From: a virus
Reading direction: 5' to 3' (one strand)
DNA length: 52,559 nucleotides
Virus record (IMG/VR): IMGVR_UViG_3300035162_002861
Span: 1-52,559 of that record
Shown: positions 41,480 to 49,919 of the stretch, in pieces
Numbering within the stretch: position 1 is the stretch's first letter
How the letters are laid out: each line of letters begins with the position of its first letter
Translations under genes and position numbers: made by a program
The notes under the pieces: generated by a model
Database searches by the model: none
What the model was told of the DNA's origin: nothing
The model's input: only the letters and a program-made list of their open reading frames with translations

Positions 41480-41618
41480 CTTCTCTCCTCAATACGGGGA
41501 TCCTGTCCCTCTAGCCAAATTTACAGTTTTCACTCTTTGCCGGCTAACCACAGTTTGTCCAGCATCGGGTTGGTCTACCCTTGTTGATGCGTTATTATTA
41601 TTTATCCGTATTAAGAAA
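41480..41618 (-). promoter_or_regulatory. Structured leader of the 1238-aa gene with late promoter element at 41599-41606
   Basis: This 139-base gap is the longest untranslated leader in the window. A minus-strand GATAAATA lies at 41599-41606, giving a transcript leader of roughly 110 bases. The leader looks less AT-rich than its surroundings and contains short self-complementary segments, for example GGGT with ACCC and GGGA with TCCC near the start codon. No open frame with a good start was seen. A regulatory RNA structure is possible but unproven. Confidence 0.45.
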
Positions 41619-44600
41619 TTAGTCTAGTATAAGGTTGAATACGTATGCTAATTCTTCAACATCAGATGCTTCGATACTTTCAACTTCACCAGCCGCATTA
41701 ATCCAGTTAGATCCGTTCCAAGTTTCAAGGAATTCTAGTTGTTTATTGTACCTTGTATGCCCCACTTCTGGTCCTGCAGGACGCTGTGCAGTAGTACCAA
41801 GTGGCACAACCATACCGCTTGTATTATCAATTTTTAAGAAAGCATTTCCGGTAGTGTTAGTTAAATTAAATGTAAAGTTATCACTACTCCAATTCCAAAG
41901 TTCACTGTTTCTAAATTTAACATTTTCAATTTCAGTGTATCCAGTACCGTTTGATCTAAGTGTACTTGTACCGTCTACTTCATCACTTGATACTATATTA
42001 CCGTCGATACTAAATTTATGATCACTACTAAATCCAGTTGATTCAATTAATGTTCCGTTAAGTGTATGATTTGTTTGACCTGCTGTAACAAAGTTAAACT
42101 GGTTATTACTTAGATTTAAATATGTATCTCTATCGGTATCGTAAATACCATCAAGGGAAACACTACCAGCAGATTCTAGTCCTTCTAGTGTTCCATACGT
42201 AGTGTTATACCTTATTCCGCCTTGTATTGCAGGACGTTGAGCTGTTGTTCCTTTTGGAACTTGTAAATCACTTGTGGCACTTATAGTTACATTTCCTGTT
42301 GGTTTAAGTATAACATCTCTATTTGTTCCGCCTAGGTTATTTGTTACACTTGTCCAATAATCAATTGAAGGACTATTTGTAATAGGCAAATAGAACGAAG
42401 CAGTATTTGCTATTGAAAATCCTGCCGCATCGTTATTTGATAATAAGTTACTTGTGTAATGATCAAACAATGCAGTAATAGTTCCTGATCTCCAAGATAA
42501 ACTACCTGCCATAGTTGCTGTTAACAAGTACAAATACTCATAACATAAATCGTTATAATTTAATCCAGTAGCATCAGTATACCATGCAAACGCTGGATAG
42601 TTATAGTTTACAACACCGCCTGCTTGATATCCGCCACGTGCTGAATCTAATGCTGTTGTAAGTGTGCTTGGTCTAGTTGTGCTTAATGCAGTATACAATC
42701 CACTTATTCTTGGAATAAGCATATTTTTAAATATCTTTTCGCTTGCTAAATCTCTTTGACTGTTTACTCCGTCACCTAAGTAACTATTCATTTCGCTTTG
42801 ATAAACACCAAATGTTCTGTTTATTGCAAACGAACCAAATGTACTTGATAATGAAGTTTCTTCGGATGCATCAGCATATACAACAATACCATATAAGCCG
42901 CTTGAGAATGTTGCAAGTAATGCTGTGTTATCTGCAACACCGTTATAGTCATTGTCAAGATAACTTGCTAACATATTTGCCGCATGTTTAATTGCAAGGT
43001 CGCTAACTGTTGATGTTCCTAATACCGGAATACCAAACACTGTTGTATATCTTGGTAACTGAGTTTTAAATGCTTGATTACCATTAAAAATAGATGGTGT
43101 TGATAGTTCATAATCAGTAACAATAAATTCGCCTTCCGGACTAAACTTACCAATAATTTTATTATCTTTAAATTCTAAATTTTCTACACGAACTTTACCT
43201 GTACCTGTTGCAGTAATATATAAATCTGCATTAGATTCGTTAGTAGCAATAGATTGTGATGATATAGTAATACTATTAATTATTGCTGTTTTTGTATGTA
43301 ATTCTTTCCAACGTTTTACATCAGTACCTAAAACTAATCCTTCAGTTGATCCTGGCTCAAAGTTTTGACTAATGTTTGTATTAAAATCAACAGTGTCTGT
43401 TGGAGAATTTCCTATAGTATTAAGTGCTCCACCAACTGACAAGTTTCCTGTTATATCAACACTTGGTGCAATAACATTTCCTTGGAATACAATATTTCCT
43501 ACACTATTAAAATTAATAGCTGACTTTGTTGCTTCAATTACATTGCCTTGTACAACAATATTATCTAATGCAACTACACCTTGATTAAGTGTAACAGTAT
43601 CATTTCCATTACGGATTTGTACTTGTGAATTTGTTGCAAAAATACTTTCAATATCAAAGCTAGTTCTTTCGTTTTCTAAGTCAACTAAGAATTTATCTCC
43701 AACTCTAAAGTTACCTTTTTGATCTTGTCCTGTAAAATAAACTGTAGCATTGTTTAATTCAGTTACTTCATTTACTTGTATAGTTGTTGTATTGTCGTTA
43801 GTAATATTTTTACCTGAACCAATATACGCAAAGTTATGATTAACCATGTATGCTAAACAGTTAGCACCATCTGCTTCAATACCTTTGTTTCCATATACGT
43901 TTGCACTAGCAATAGTTCTTAGTTCGCCACCGTAGACTGTAGTTCCATCTTTTGCTGTTCTCCCAGAACCCTGTAACATGTAAATGCCTCTGTTAGCAAA
44001 GTAGGTAAAACTATTGAGCCATTCAACTCTAACACCGTTTGTAATTGTTAGTGCATCTACACCCGGAGTAATAAATGTACAACTATGGAATAACATGCTT
44101 GCACTTGCACTATTTTGATCAACAACTGATCCGTCAACTAATGCACCTTTACCTGCATCGCCTGCATCAAATCCTCTTGGATCGCTTACGCTTGTAGTTG
44201 ATCCTTTTGTAAGTACAGTTACGTTTCTTATATATGGACTTCTTCCTGGTTCTTGTTCAAAAATGTTTGTTGAGAAGTTATTTGGAAAACGGAAAGCATA
44301 CCCTGTATTTCCGCCACTAGCATAATAAAAGTCTTTAACAGTTATATTTTCAATAGTAGCATCACTGTTAACTAAAAATGCATCGTTACTTTGTGTAGCT
44401 GATGTTGGATAAATTTCAACACCTCTAATACTATCACCTTGTATAGTAACACCTTTAGGCACAGTCATTGGAAATGTTTCTTGATACTGTCCTGGGTAAA
44501 TGTAAATTAGATCTCCGTCTGTTGCAACGCTAAGAGCCTTTGTAATTGATGCAAATGGTCCGCCTGGGTTATTACCATCATTAACGTCATTACCGTTATT

Positions 44601-45671
44601 AGTTGAAACATAATAAATTCCAACATCTTTTGTAAGTTCAATTCCTTGATAAACTAGTCCGTTTGCTTTTACACTGTCTGCAATTAAGTTATCAACAGCA
44701 ATTTTAAATCCTTTTGCAGGTCCTGTGCTGTCATCGTCTTTACCAATATGAAATCTATCATTATCATCGGGTATTAAATCATTTTTAAATTCTGCTAGAA
44801 AACTTGCTGTGTCTGTACTATCATCACCAATAGTAATTGAAGTACCACCGTATGTAATGTTACCTGTTGCATGTAGATTACCTGTAACAGTAAGTGTTCC
44901 GCCGGTTTGTAATTGTAACTCTCTTGGAACTGATCTAGGATAATAACTTGCAATGTATGCTTTAAATGCATCAGTATTAGCATGGTCTGCTAATGTTCTA
45001 GATGCAGGATAAGCAACACCATCAACAAATTTAGTGTTCATTGTTCCTAGTTTAAGTACGTCATCTGCTTGTATATCACCGTCACCGTCAAAGTCAAGTG
45101 CCGCAAGTTCTTCAGCTGTCCAGTTACCAGATTGTGATAATGTTAACGCATAATCATACAATCGATCCATGTCGTTAGGAGGACTACTTGCACTAGTTAT
45201 TGGCCCTGGATTCCAAAAGTTACCGTAGTTACTGTTAGAGTTCCAAGCCTCAGTTTGTCCAGTAAGTACTTCTGACTTAATGCCAATACCGCCGTTAGTT
45301 TGTAATGCTTGTATACCATCGCCTTTAACAGCAAAGTTATAACTACCAATACCTGTTGTTGTTATATAACCTTCAGAGTGTGTAGATTTGAGAGTAATGT
45401 TTCCACTTGGAGAGCTAATACCAGTTGTTGCTAGTGTTAGATCGCCAACTTTAAAACTGTTTCCAAATAGAATATCAGGATCACTGTTACCTGATGTTGT
45501 ACGTAATGTACCGCTAACTGTTAAATTTCGAGGAGTTGTAGTAGTGTTAATACCTAAAGTATTATCACGTTTGACAACCAAAAGATCGTTATCAAATTTT
45601 AAATCTGCTAATTCTCTTAATAAGTTATCTTGTAGTAACTGTCCACCAATGCGGGCAACTTGTGTACTCAT
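41619..45671 (-). CDS. Giant modular tail-fibre protein, 1350 aa, with dockerin-like EF-hand and extra globular domain
   Basis: This is a paralogue of the 1238-residue gene, with the same N-terminal attachment motif and beta-helix (YYVSTNNGNDVNDGNN, YIYPGQYQETFPMTVP). Two inserts are specific. Residues about 140-240 contain D193-F-D195-G-D197-G-D199-IQAD-D204, a canonical EF-hand/dockerin-type calcium loop. Residues about 855-1105 form a globular domain (TVFGIPVLGTSTVSDLAIKH, YLDNDYNGVADN, a Tyr/Leu-rich helical part) that I do not recognise. The FRVGDKF module and two GTTAQRP-type units follow. An exact TATAAATA lies 25 bases upstream of the start. Confidence 0.82.
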   Translation of the reverse strand: MSTQVARIGGQLLQDNLLRELADLKFDNDLLVVKRDNTLGINTTTTPRNLTVSGTLRTTSGNSDPDILFGNSFKVGDLTLATTGISSPSGNITLKSTHSEGYITTTGIGSYNFAVKGDGIQALQTNGGIGIKSEVLTGQTEAWNSNSNYGNFWNPGPITSASSPPNDMDRLYDYALTLSQSGNWTAEELAALDFDGDGDIQADDVLKLGTMNTKFVDGVAYPASRTLADHANTDAFKAYIASYYPRSVPRELQLQTGGTLTVTGNLHATGNITYGGTSITIGDDSTDTASFLAEFKNDLIPDDNDRFHIGKDDDSTGPAKGFKIAVDNLIADSVKANGLVYQGIELTKDVGIYYVSTNNGNDVNDGNNPGGPFASITKALSVATDGDLIYIYPGQYQETFPMTVPKGVTIQGDSIRGVEIYPTSATQSNDAFLVNSDATIENITVKDFYYASGGNTGYAFRFPNNFSTNIFEQEPGRSPYIRNVTVLTKGSTTSVSDPRGFDAGDAGKGALVDGSVVDQNSASASMLFHSCTFITPGVDALTITNGVRVEWLNSFTYFANRGIYMLQGSGRTAKDGTTVYGGELRTIASANVYGNKGIEADGANCLAYMVNHNFAYIGSGKNITNDNTTTIQVNEVTELNNATVYFTGQDQKGNFRVGDKFLVDLENERTSFDIESIFATNSQVQIRNGNDTVTLNQGVVALDNIVVQGNVIEATKSAINFNSVGNIVFQGNVIAPSVDITGNLSVGGALNTIGNSPTDTVDFNTNISQNFEPGSTEGLVLGTDVKRWKELHTKTAIINSITISSQSIATNESNADLYITATGTGKVRVENLEFKDNKIIGKFSPEGEFIVTDYELSTPSIFNGNQAFKTQLPRYTTVFGIPVLGTSTVSDLAIKHAANMLASYLDNDYNGVADNTALLATFSSGLYGIVVYADASEETSLSSTFGSFAINRTFGVYQSEMNSYLGDGVNSQRDLASEKIFKNMLIPRISGLYTALSTTRPSTLTTALDSARGGYQAGGVVNYNYPAFAWYTDATGLNYNDLCYEYLYLLTATMAGSLSWRSGTITALFDHYTSNLLSNNDAAGFSIANTASFYLPITNSPSIDYWTSVTNNLGGTNRDVILKPTGNVTISATSDLQVPKGTTAQRPAIQGGIRYNTTYGTLEGLESAGSVSLDGIYDTDRDTYLNLSNNQFNFVTAGQTNHTLNGTLIESTGFSSDHKFSIDGNIVSSDEVDGTSTLRSNGTGYTEIENVKFRNSELWNWSSDNFTFNLTNTTGNAFLKIDNTSGMVVPLGTTAQRPAGPEVGHTRYNKQLEFLETWNGSNWINAAGEVESIEASDVEELAYVFNLILD

Positions 45672-45695
45672 AATATTCCCTCTCTATATTACTAC

Positions 45696-45703
45696 TATTT
45701 ATA
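45696..45703 (-). promoter_or_regulatory. Exact T4 late promoter core (TATAAATA)
   Basis: Minus-strand TATAAATA, a full match to the T4 late core, 25 bases upstream of the 1350-residue fibre gene. A purine-rich GAGAGGGAA follows as ribosome-binding region. Confidence 0.75.
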
Positions 45704-45707
45704 GTAA

Positions 45708-46226
45708 TTACTTGTCGAAGTTATGTAGTACTTGTACTGGTTTGCCTGTTGGGACTGGAGTTCCAAACACTAGATAATATCCTGATGCATATGGAGCACC
45801 TGGTCCTGAACTTGGATTTTGAACTATTGAATAGTTTGTTGTTGCTAATTGGAATACGTTTTCAATTGTAACTAAAATATTGTTTTCTGAAATTGGCACA
45901 GGATAATATGTATCACCTGAATTTAATGGTCCAAATGTAGTTTCAGTGCCGTTACCATTACCTAAGTTTTGTTGAACAATAGTTGTTGGCTCTCTAAATC
46001 TAACTGGTTTCCAAACACTGTTTTGAAAAACTTCAAAATCATTAGTATCAGAATTATATCTAAGCATACCTTCAACACCAGTGTACGGACGTTGGTTTTG
46101 TGTTCCTTTAGGTACAATAACTGCTTTGTCAGTATTAATATTTGCTAGTCCTAAAGAATCAATATTAAATCCTTTAGTATCTGAGTTAATACCTCTAGAA
46201 GTTGTTTGTGCTTTTAAAAATCTCAT
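45708..46226 (-). CDS. Fibre-type virion protein, 172 aa
   Basis: The N-terminal half has KAVIVPKGTQNQRPYTGVEG then LRYNSDTNDFEVFQNSVWKPV, the same unit found repeatedly in the giants and in the 149-residue protein. The C-terminal half (GNGTETTFGPLNSGDTYYPV, ENVFQLATTNYSIV, YLVFGTPVPTGKPVQVLHNF) is a beta-rich domain also frequent in phage baseplate or fibre proteins. Its start directly abuts the stop of the 114-residue gene. Probably a small fibre or connector. Confidence 0.65.
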   Translation of the reverse strand: MRFLKAQTTSRGINSDTKGFNIDSLGLANINTDKAVIVPKGTQNQRPYTGVEGMLRYNSDTNDFEVFQNSVWKPVRFREPTTIVQQNLGNGNGTETTFGPLNSGDTYYPVPISENNILVTIENVFQLATTNYSIVQNPSSGPGAPYASGYYLVFGTPVPTGKPVQVLHNFDK

Positions 46227-46571
46227 TTATACTTCCAAGTAACTAATAGTCATAACCAAGTTAGCTGGAGACTGACTTGCTGTAACAATAGTATCGCCTG
46301 CTTCTAAAACTAACTTTTCAGTATCGAACGTAAATGTGTCAGCGCCAGCAACTACTAAATTATTAATAATTTGGTTTGCGTTTGGATCTGCTGTACCTTT
46401 AGTTTGGCCACTTGGTACAACATGCAAATCAAACTGTGAGTCGTTGTTTCCGCCTGTGTCTACAGGTTGTGTGTTACAAACCATAATAGTTGTAATTGCA
46501 TATCTTTTACCAGCTGGCACTGTTAAGTGTGTTTTGTCTGCTATAGATAGTTGTCCGTTTATAATCGCCAT
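46227..46571 (-). CDS. Small beta-sandwich virion protein, 114 aa
   Basis: Pattern HLTVPAGKRYAITTIMVCNTQ, then a Gly/Asn/Asp loop, FTFDTEKLVLEAGDTIVTAS and a final LVMTISYLEV strand. This is the third member of the small beta-sandwich group with 26218 and 37424. TAAGGAAAG precedes the start. It follows the 316-residue fibre-type protein by ten bases. Confidence 0.6.
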   Translation of the reverse strand: MAIINGQLSIADKTHLTVPAGKRYAITTIMVCNTQPVDTGGNNDSQFDLHVVPSGQTKGTADPNANQIINNLVVAGADTFTFDTEKLVLEAGDTIVTASQSPANLVMTISYLEV

Positions 46572-46581
46572 ATTTCTTTCC

Positions 46582-47532
46582 TTAAAATAACATACTAAAC
46601 AATAGTGATCTATTAGTACTTATCAATTCGTCTTCGTATGCATCTTTGTTTTTATACCAAACACCACTATTTCCTATAGCCGGATCTTTTCCGTATATAG
46701 CAATATTAGTACCTGGATTAATACTTGCGCCACCTGCTTGCACTGGCATTTTTAAAATACCGTCAATAGTTACAAATGATGTACCTGAACTACTAAGTGT
46801 TAAGTCTGTTGCACTTGTTAATGTTGATATTGTATTATCTTGGAAAACAATATCTTCAATTTCTGTTGTATTCTTTTTAAACTGTGCTACTTCAGTACCG
46901 TCAATTGTAATTTTTAAATTACTAACTCCGCCGTCAATACTTTCATCAAACAAGTTAAGACTTGAGTCTCCTCTAGCAATACTTTGAATAGTAATAGTTT
47001 GAATACCCGTTGTAACTGTATCGTCAACATACTTCTTGTTTGGAATATCGTCGTCGTCTGTAATTTGACTTTCGTAATTATTTGTACCGCTTACACTAAT
47101 TACACCTGTACCACTATTGATTAGATATAGATCTCCTCCACCAGTAGTAATAGCATTTGTTCTTAGTCCAATAATAGCATTGTCTGCTGTCTTAAACACA
47201 AATGTGCCTGCTTTAACAGTTTGTGTTACAGGATCATTAAAAGATGTTTGTTCATCAAAAATCAATAATGCATCTGTTGCAGTTCCTCTATCAATTTGAA
47301 GACCTGCTGTATTTTCAGTAACTCCTGCACCAGATTCACCTTTGTTTAAAGTGATGATGTTGTCAACTAAATCTAATGTTTGCGAATTAACAGTAGTTTG
47401 CGTACCGTTAATTTGTAAGTCGCCCGTTATAACAACTGTACCTGCCTGGGTACCTGTGTCAAAAGTAATAGTGTTTCCACTTGATACTCTTGCTACATAA
47501 TTACCTGTGTTTACATTTAAAATCTTTGACAT
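46582..47532 (-). CDS. Fibre-type virion protein, 316 aa
   Basis: Residues 25-75 contain GTVVITGDLQINGTQTTVNS and LDLVDNIITLNKGESG, repeats typical of trimeric phage fibre shafts, and DDDDIPNKKYVDDTV near residue 165 matches the (N/S)KxYVD fibre element. The region LKITIDGTEVAQFKKN is another shaft unit. The C-terminus ends in a hydrophobic LLFSMLF. AAGGAA lies before the start. It is the first gene after the hairpin at 47549-47575. Confidence 0.7.
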   Translation of the reverse strand: MSKILNVNTGNYVARVSSGNTITFDTGTQAGTVVITGDLQINGTQTTVNSQTLDLVDNIITLNKGESGAGVTENTAGLQIDRGTATDALLIFDEQTSFNDPVTQTVKAGTFVFKTADNAIIGLRTNAITTGGGDLYLINSGTGVISVSGTNNYESQITDDDDIPNKKYVDDTVTTGIQTITIQSIARGDSSLNLFDESIDGGVSNLKITIDGTEVAQFKKNTTEIEDIVFQDNTISTLTSATDLTLSSSGTSFVTIDGILKMPVQAGGASINPGTNIAIYGKDPAIGNSGVWYKNKDAYEDELISTNRSLLFSMLF

Positions 47533-47548
47533 TTATAATTCCTTAAAT

Positions 47549-47575
47549 TGTTGTGGGGAACTTGCCCCCACAACA
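47549..47575 (-). other. 10-bp perfect hairpin between virion genes
   Basis: Bases 47549-47558 pair fully with 47566-47575 (core GTTGTGGGG with CCCCACAAC) around a seven-base loop. On the minus strand it follows the stop of the gene ending at 47589 and is followed by AATTTAAGG, not a T-run. It may be a weak terminator, an RNase-processing or mRNA-stability element. Confidence 0.55.
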
Positions 47576-47588
47576 TTTATATCTTATA

Positions 47589-48206
47589 TTAAGATGCTTG
47601 TGCGTCAATTACAATGCCGCCACTTTCAGCCGCCGCTTTAGTTGCTACACCATCTGATGTATAACCAGTAAAGCCAGTACTATTAACACCTGCTAATTCA
47701 AATGTGTTAGTTGCTTTGTTTGCCACTGTGTATGCAGTTTCAAGATTAAGCTCAACCATGCCAACTACGCCACGGATAGATACTTTATCTCCGTTGCTGA
47801 AGCCGTGTCCAGTTGCTGTAATAACACATGGATTTGCCGCTGTTGCACCTGAAATAACTTTTTCAACTGCTGAACTTGTTCCTGTAGCTGATCTTGCCCA
47901 TTTGTGCTTTGATCCGCTTTCAAGTTGCATTTTTCTGTTGTACATTTTTGTAATCTGTTTAGTAACACCGTCACTGTCAGTTACGTTAATGCAAAATTCA
48001 CCAGCACCTAATCCACCGATTGACTTGTTAACAAGTGTACAAGTTTCTGTTTTACTTCCATCAGTTACGATGAATTTCTTTGTTGATCTTTGTGACACAA
48101 TATGTGACTCAGTAGTAATTTCTCCGCCTGCCGCAAATTTAACTGCTGTTACTTGGATTTTACCTGCTCCATCACCAATGTGTTTTTTATTAATTGGTCT
48201 ACCCAT
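47589..48206 (-). CDS. Virion-associated protein with E1-FCCH-like domain, 205 aa
   Basis: The chosen start, ATG at 48206 (MGRPINKKHIGDG), has AAGGAG seven bases upstream. An in-frame ATG at 48260 with a weaker GAGG is possible. The N-terminal ~110 residues are an unrecognised basic beta domain. Residues about 125-190 (NPCVITATGHGFSNGDKVSI, VANKATNTFELAGVN, GFTGYTSDG) match the FCCH-like module of E1 enzymes that recurs in phage tail proteins, where it has no ubiquitin role. A hairpin follows the stop. Likely a structural protein made with the capsid and tail genes. Confidence 0.65.
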   Translation of the reverse strand: MGRPINKKHIGDGAGKIQVTAVKFAAGGEITTESHIVSQRSTKKFIVTDGSKTETCTLVNKSIGGLGAGEFCINVTDSDGVTKQITKMYNRKMQLESGSKHKWARSATGTSSAVEKVISGATAANPCVITATGHGFSNGDKVSIRGVVGMVELNLETAYTVANKATNTFELAGVNSTGFTGYTSDGVATKAAAESGGIVIDAQAS

Positions 48207-48266
48207 TTTGTTTCTCCTTAAAAGTTGACGTTCTAGGTCTACGGAGATGGTGTTCTCCATAAGTCC

Positions 48267-48683
48267 TCATCTAGAGGCTCTCCTCTTGACATTGTATTTA
48301 TCATTGCGAATATGATTAATAAAAAAACGAATGTGATCAAAGTGTTTTGACAGAGTTTCAAACAATTCTATGTTTAAGTTATGTGTGCATCTGTTATAGC
48401 TCATCTTACCAATACTTGAATAATATTCAACGTTTAGACCGTATTCAGGAAATATACCTGTAACAAACAAACAAGTATCTCCTAGAGTCTTTGCATCTCT
48501 TGAATTACTAATCTTTAATATAGATTCAGCAAATGTTTTTGTAGGGAGGAAATCGGATTTGTCAACATGGGAAGCCAGCAAACATACAATGTAATGTTCG
48601 ATGTACTCGGGCATCGCAATGCCTGTTCTATTACGAGTGTCTTTAACTACGTCATAGAACGCTGAGGCGTACTCGTCTCTCAT
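48267..48683 (-). CDS. Hypothetical protein downstream of gene 23, 138 aa
   Basis: The protein is mostly helical and not fibre-like: MRDEYASAFYDVVKDTRNRTG, EYIEHYIVCLLASHV, YYSSIGKMSYNRC and a basic C-terminal tail ending KRRASR. Many conserved-looking Tyr, His and Cys residues are present, but no family was recognised. It starts just after the gene 23 terminator, and its own 3' end contains a late-promoter-like site serving the next gene. Its helical, charged character suggests a non-structural or assembly factor. Confidence 0.6.
   Translation of the reverse strand: MRDEYASAFYDVVKDTRNRTGIAMPEYIEHYIVCLLASHVDKSDFLPTKTFAESILKISNSRDAKTLGDTCLFVTGIFPEYGLNVEYYSSIGKMSYNRCTHNLNIELFETLSKHFDHIRFFINHIRNDKYNVKRRASR
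48295..48302 (-). promoter_or_regulatory. T4-like late promoter element (GATAAATA)
   Basis: Minus-strand GATAAATA within the last codons of the 138-residue gene, about 90 bases upstream of the 205-residue gene start at 48206. The leader contains a GGAGA/TCTCC hairpin (48243-48258). Confidence 0.5.
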
Positions 48684-48697
48684 ACTAATATTTAGTC

Positions 48698-48728
48698 AAA
48701 AAAATAGGCCCCCTAAGGGACCTATTTT
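48698..48728 (-). terminator. Intrinsic terminator after gene 23
   Basis: On the minus strand an 8-bp stem (48721-48728 with 48701-48708), one A/C mismatch, then a 3-bp GC stem (48717-48719 with 48710-48712) and a four-base loop, followed by a run of seven T (48704-48698). It lies 24 bases after the gene 23 stop, as expected for isolating the highly expressed capsid message. Confidence 0.85.
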
Positions 48729-48751
48729 AATTTTGTTTCTACTAAGAGATC

Positions 48752-49909
48752 TTAGCTGAATGTTACGTTGGCAACAGAAACTTTGCCTAAGTAGTCAGCC
48801 GCGTTACCTAGTGAAGAAGCAACGTTAGACAACTCAACATAACCGTAGCGTGTCATAAATGATACTACTGGCTCAAATGTTGATGGATCTAAAACAACAC
48901 CACTTGACATTAATGGAATGTAAGGAGCGTAGAACGCTGGTGCGTCTGATTCGCTTGATCCTTTGTATCCAATTAGTACGTCAGTACTGTCGCCTGCATA
49001 TGCGTCTACGTATACTTTCATTGCACCGTTCAAAGTACCAACCATTTTAGTGTTTGTTGGAGCTTCAAAAGTACCTTCAGTTGTACGTGCAAATGCACTT
49101 GTTGTTGCAGACTGTAGGATAGTTAATGCAAATGGGCTAACCACTGCATAATTACCTGCGCCACGACGTGTTCTTGCCGCGATATCGTTAGCAACTTTGT
49201 TGATCATAACAGCTAATGCCGCATGTTCGTCGCCTACGAATGTTGCAGTTCCTGAAACGCCTGCTTGATCATATGCTTGGCTAGCTGTACCAGCTAAGTT
49301 ACGCAATGATGCAAGGATCTCTTGATCTATTTCAGCAGTAATTTCTTGGGCTAATGCCGCCATTACTTCTGCTTCGATGTCGATACCTTGTTGTGCTTGA
49401 GCGTCTTGAGCCGCTTCAAAAGTCCATCTAGCTGATAGCTTTCTGGTTTTTGCTTCGACTGTCTGCTTCAAGATTTGAATTGACAATCTCTTGCCAGCTT
49501 GACCTTCTAAAGTTGCAGTAGTATCAGCTTTATCTGTACTTCCGCCTCCTGAGTAGCCAACACCAATCTTGAATGGTGATAGAGCTTCTTCGCCTGCAGT
49601 CACATCATCTTGTGTGTCTGAGTAACGAACTCTTAATGTGTGGATCTGACCCACGGGACCTGTCATTGGCTGTACACCGACTAACTCATTGGCGATAACA
49701 GTTGGCATAACACGTCTGATTACTGGTAGGATAACTCTGTTTAGAGTTGCAACATTACCTGCTGAAGATGCACCTGCTGTAGCAGTCTCTGCCAAATACC
49801 TTTTGGTATTTTCCAGAGTCACGCCCATCACGGCTTTCTTATTGCCTTCTAGGCCTTCAAGAAGTGCAGTCTTTGTATCCTGCCAGCGACTTTCTAATAG
49901 TTCTGACAT
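48752..49909 (-). CDS. 23: Major capsid protein (T4 gp23-like)
   Basis: This 385-residue protein lies directly after genes 21 and 22 in T4 order. Segments typical of gp23 in marine T4-like phages are NVATLNRVILPVIRRVMPTVIANELVGVQPMTGPVGQI, the LRVRYSD stretch, and KRLSIQILKQTVEAKTRKLSARWTFEAAQDAQ, followed by IDIEAEVMAALAQEITAEIDQEIL. YLAE at residues 38-41 fits the gp21 cleavage rule (I/L-x-E), so mature protein may begin at T42. It is clearly shorter than T4 gp23 (521), a difference seen in the N-terminal propeptide and surface insertion regions. It forms the hexameric capsid lattice. RBS AAGGAG precedes the start and an intrinsic terminator follows the stop. Confidence 0.96.
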   Translation of the reverse strand: MSELLESRWQDTKTALLEGLEGNKKAVMGVTLENTKRYLAETATAGASSAGNVATLNRVILPVIRRVMPTVIANELVGVQPMTGPVGQIHTLRVRYSDTQDDVTAGEEALSPFKIGVGYSGGGSTDKADTTATLEGQAGKRLSIQILKQTVEAKTRKLSARWTFEAAQDAQAQQGIDIEAEVMAALAQEITAEIDQEILASLRNLAGTASQAYDQAGVSGTATFVGDEHAALAVMINKVANDIAARTRRGAGNYAVVSPFALTILQSATTSAFARTTEGTFEAPTNTKMVGTLNGAMKVYVDAYAGDSTDVLIGYKGSSESDAPAFYAPYIPLMSSGVVLDPSTFEPVVSFMTRYGYVELSNVASSLGNAADYLGKVSVANVTFS

Positions 49910-49919
49910 TTTTTTCTCC

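Noticed and set aside
40929-41627. Plus-strand open frame of 232 codons across the 1238-aa gene start
   Set aside because: Antisense to a well-supported fibre gene, low-complexity Val/Ile/Leu/Pro composition and no recognisable domain.
46222-46229. TATAAATG overlapping a start codon, resembling a late promoter
   Set aside because: It overlaps the ATG itself, so it cannot promote that gene with a leader; the same applies to the one near 47530.
47590-48206. Ubiquitin-pathway function from the E1-FCCH-like domain
   Set aside because: This module is widespread in phage tail proteins with no ubiquitin-activating catalytic domain; only the fold is shared.
47704-48228. Plus-strand open frame opposite the 205-aa gene
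   Set aside because: Antisense shadow; the minus-strand gene has a strong ribosome-binding site and an FCCH-like domain.
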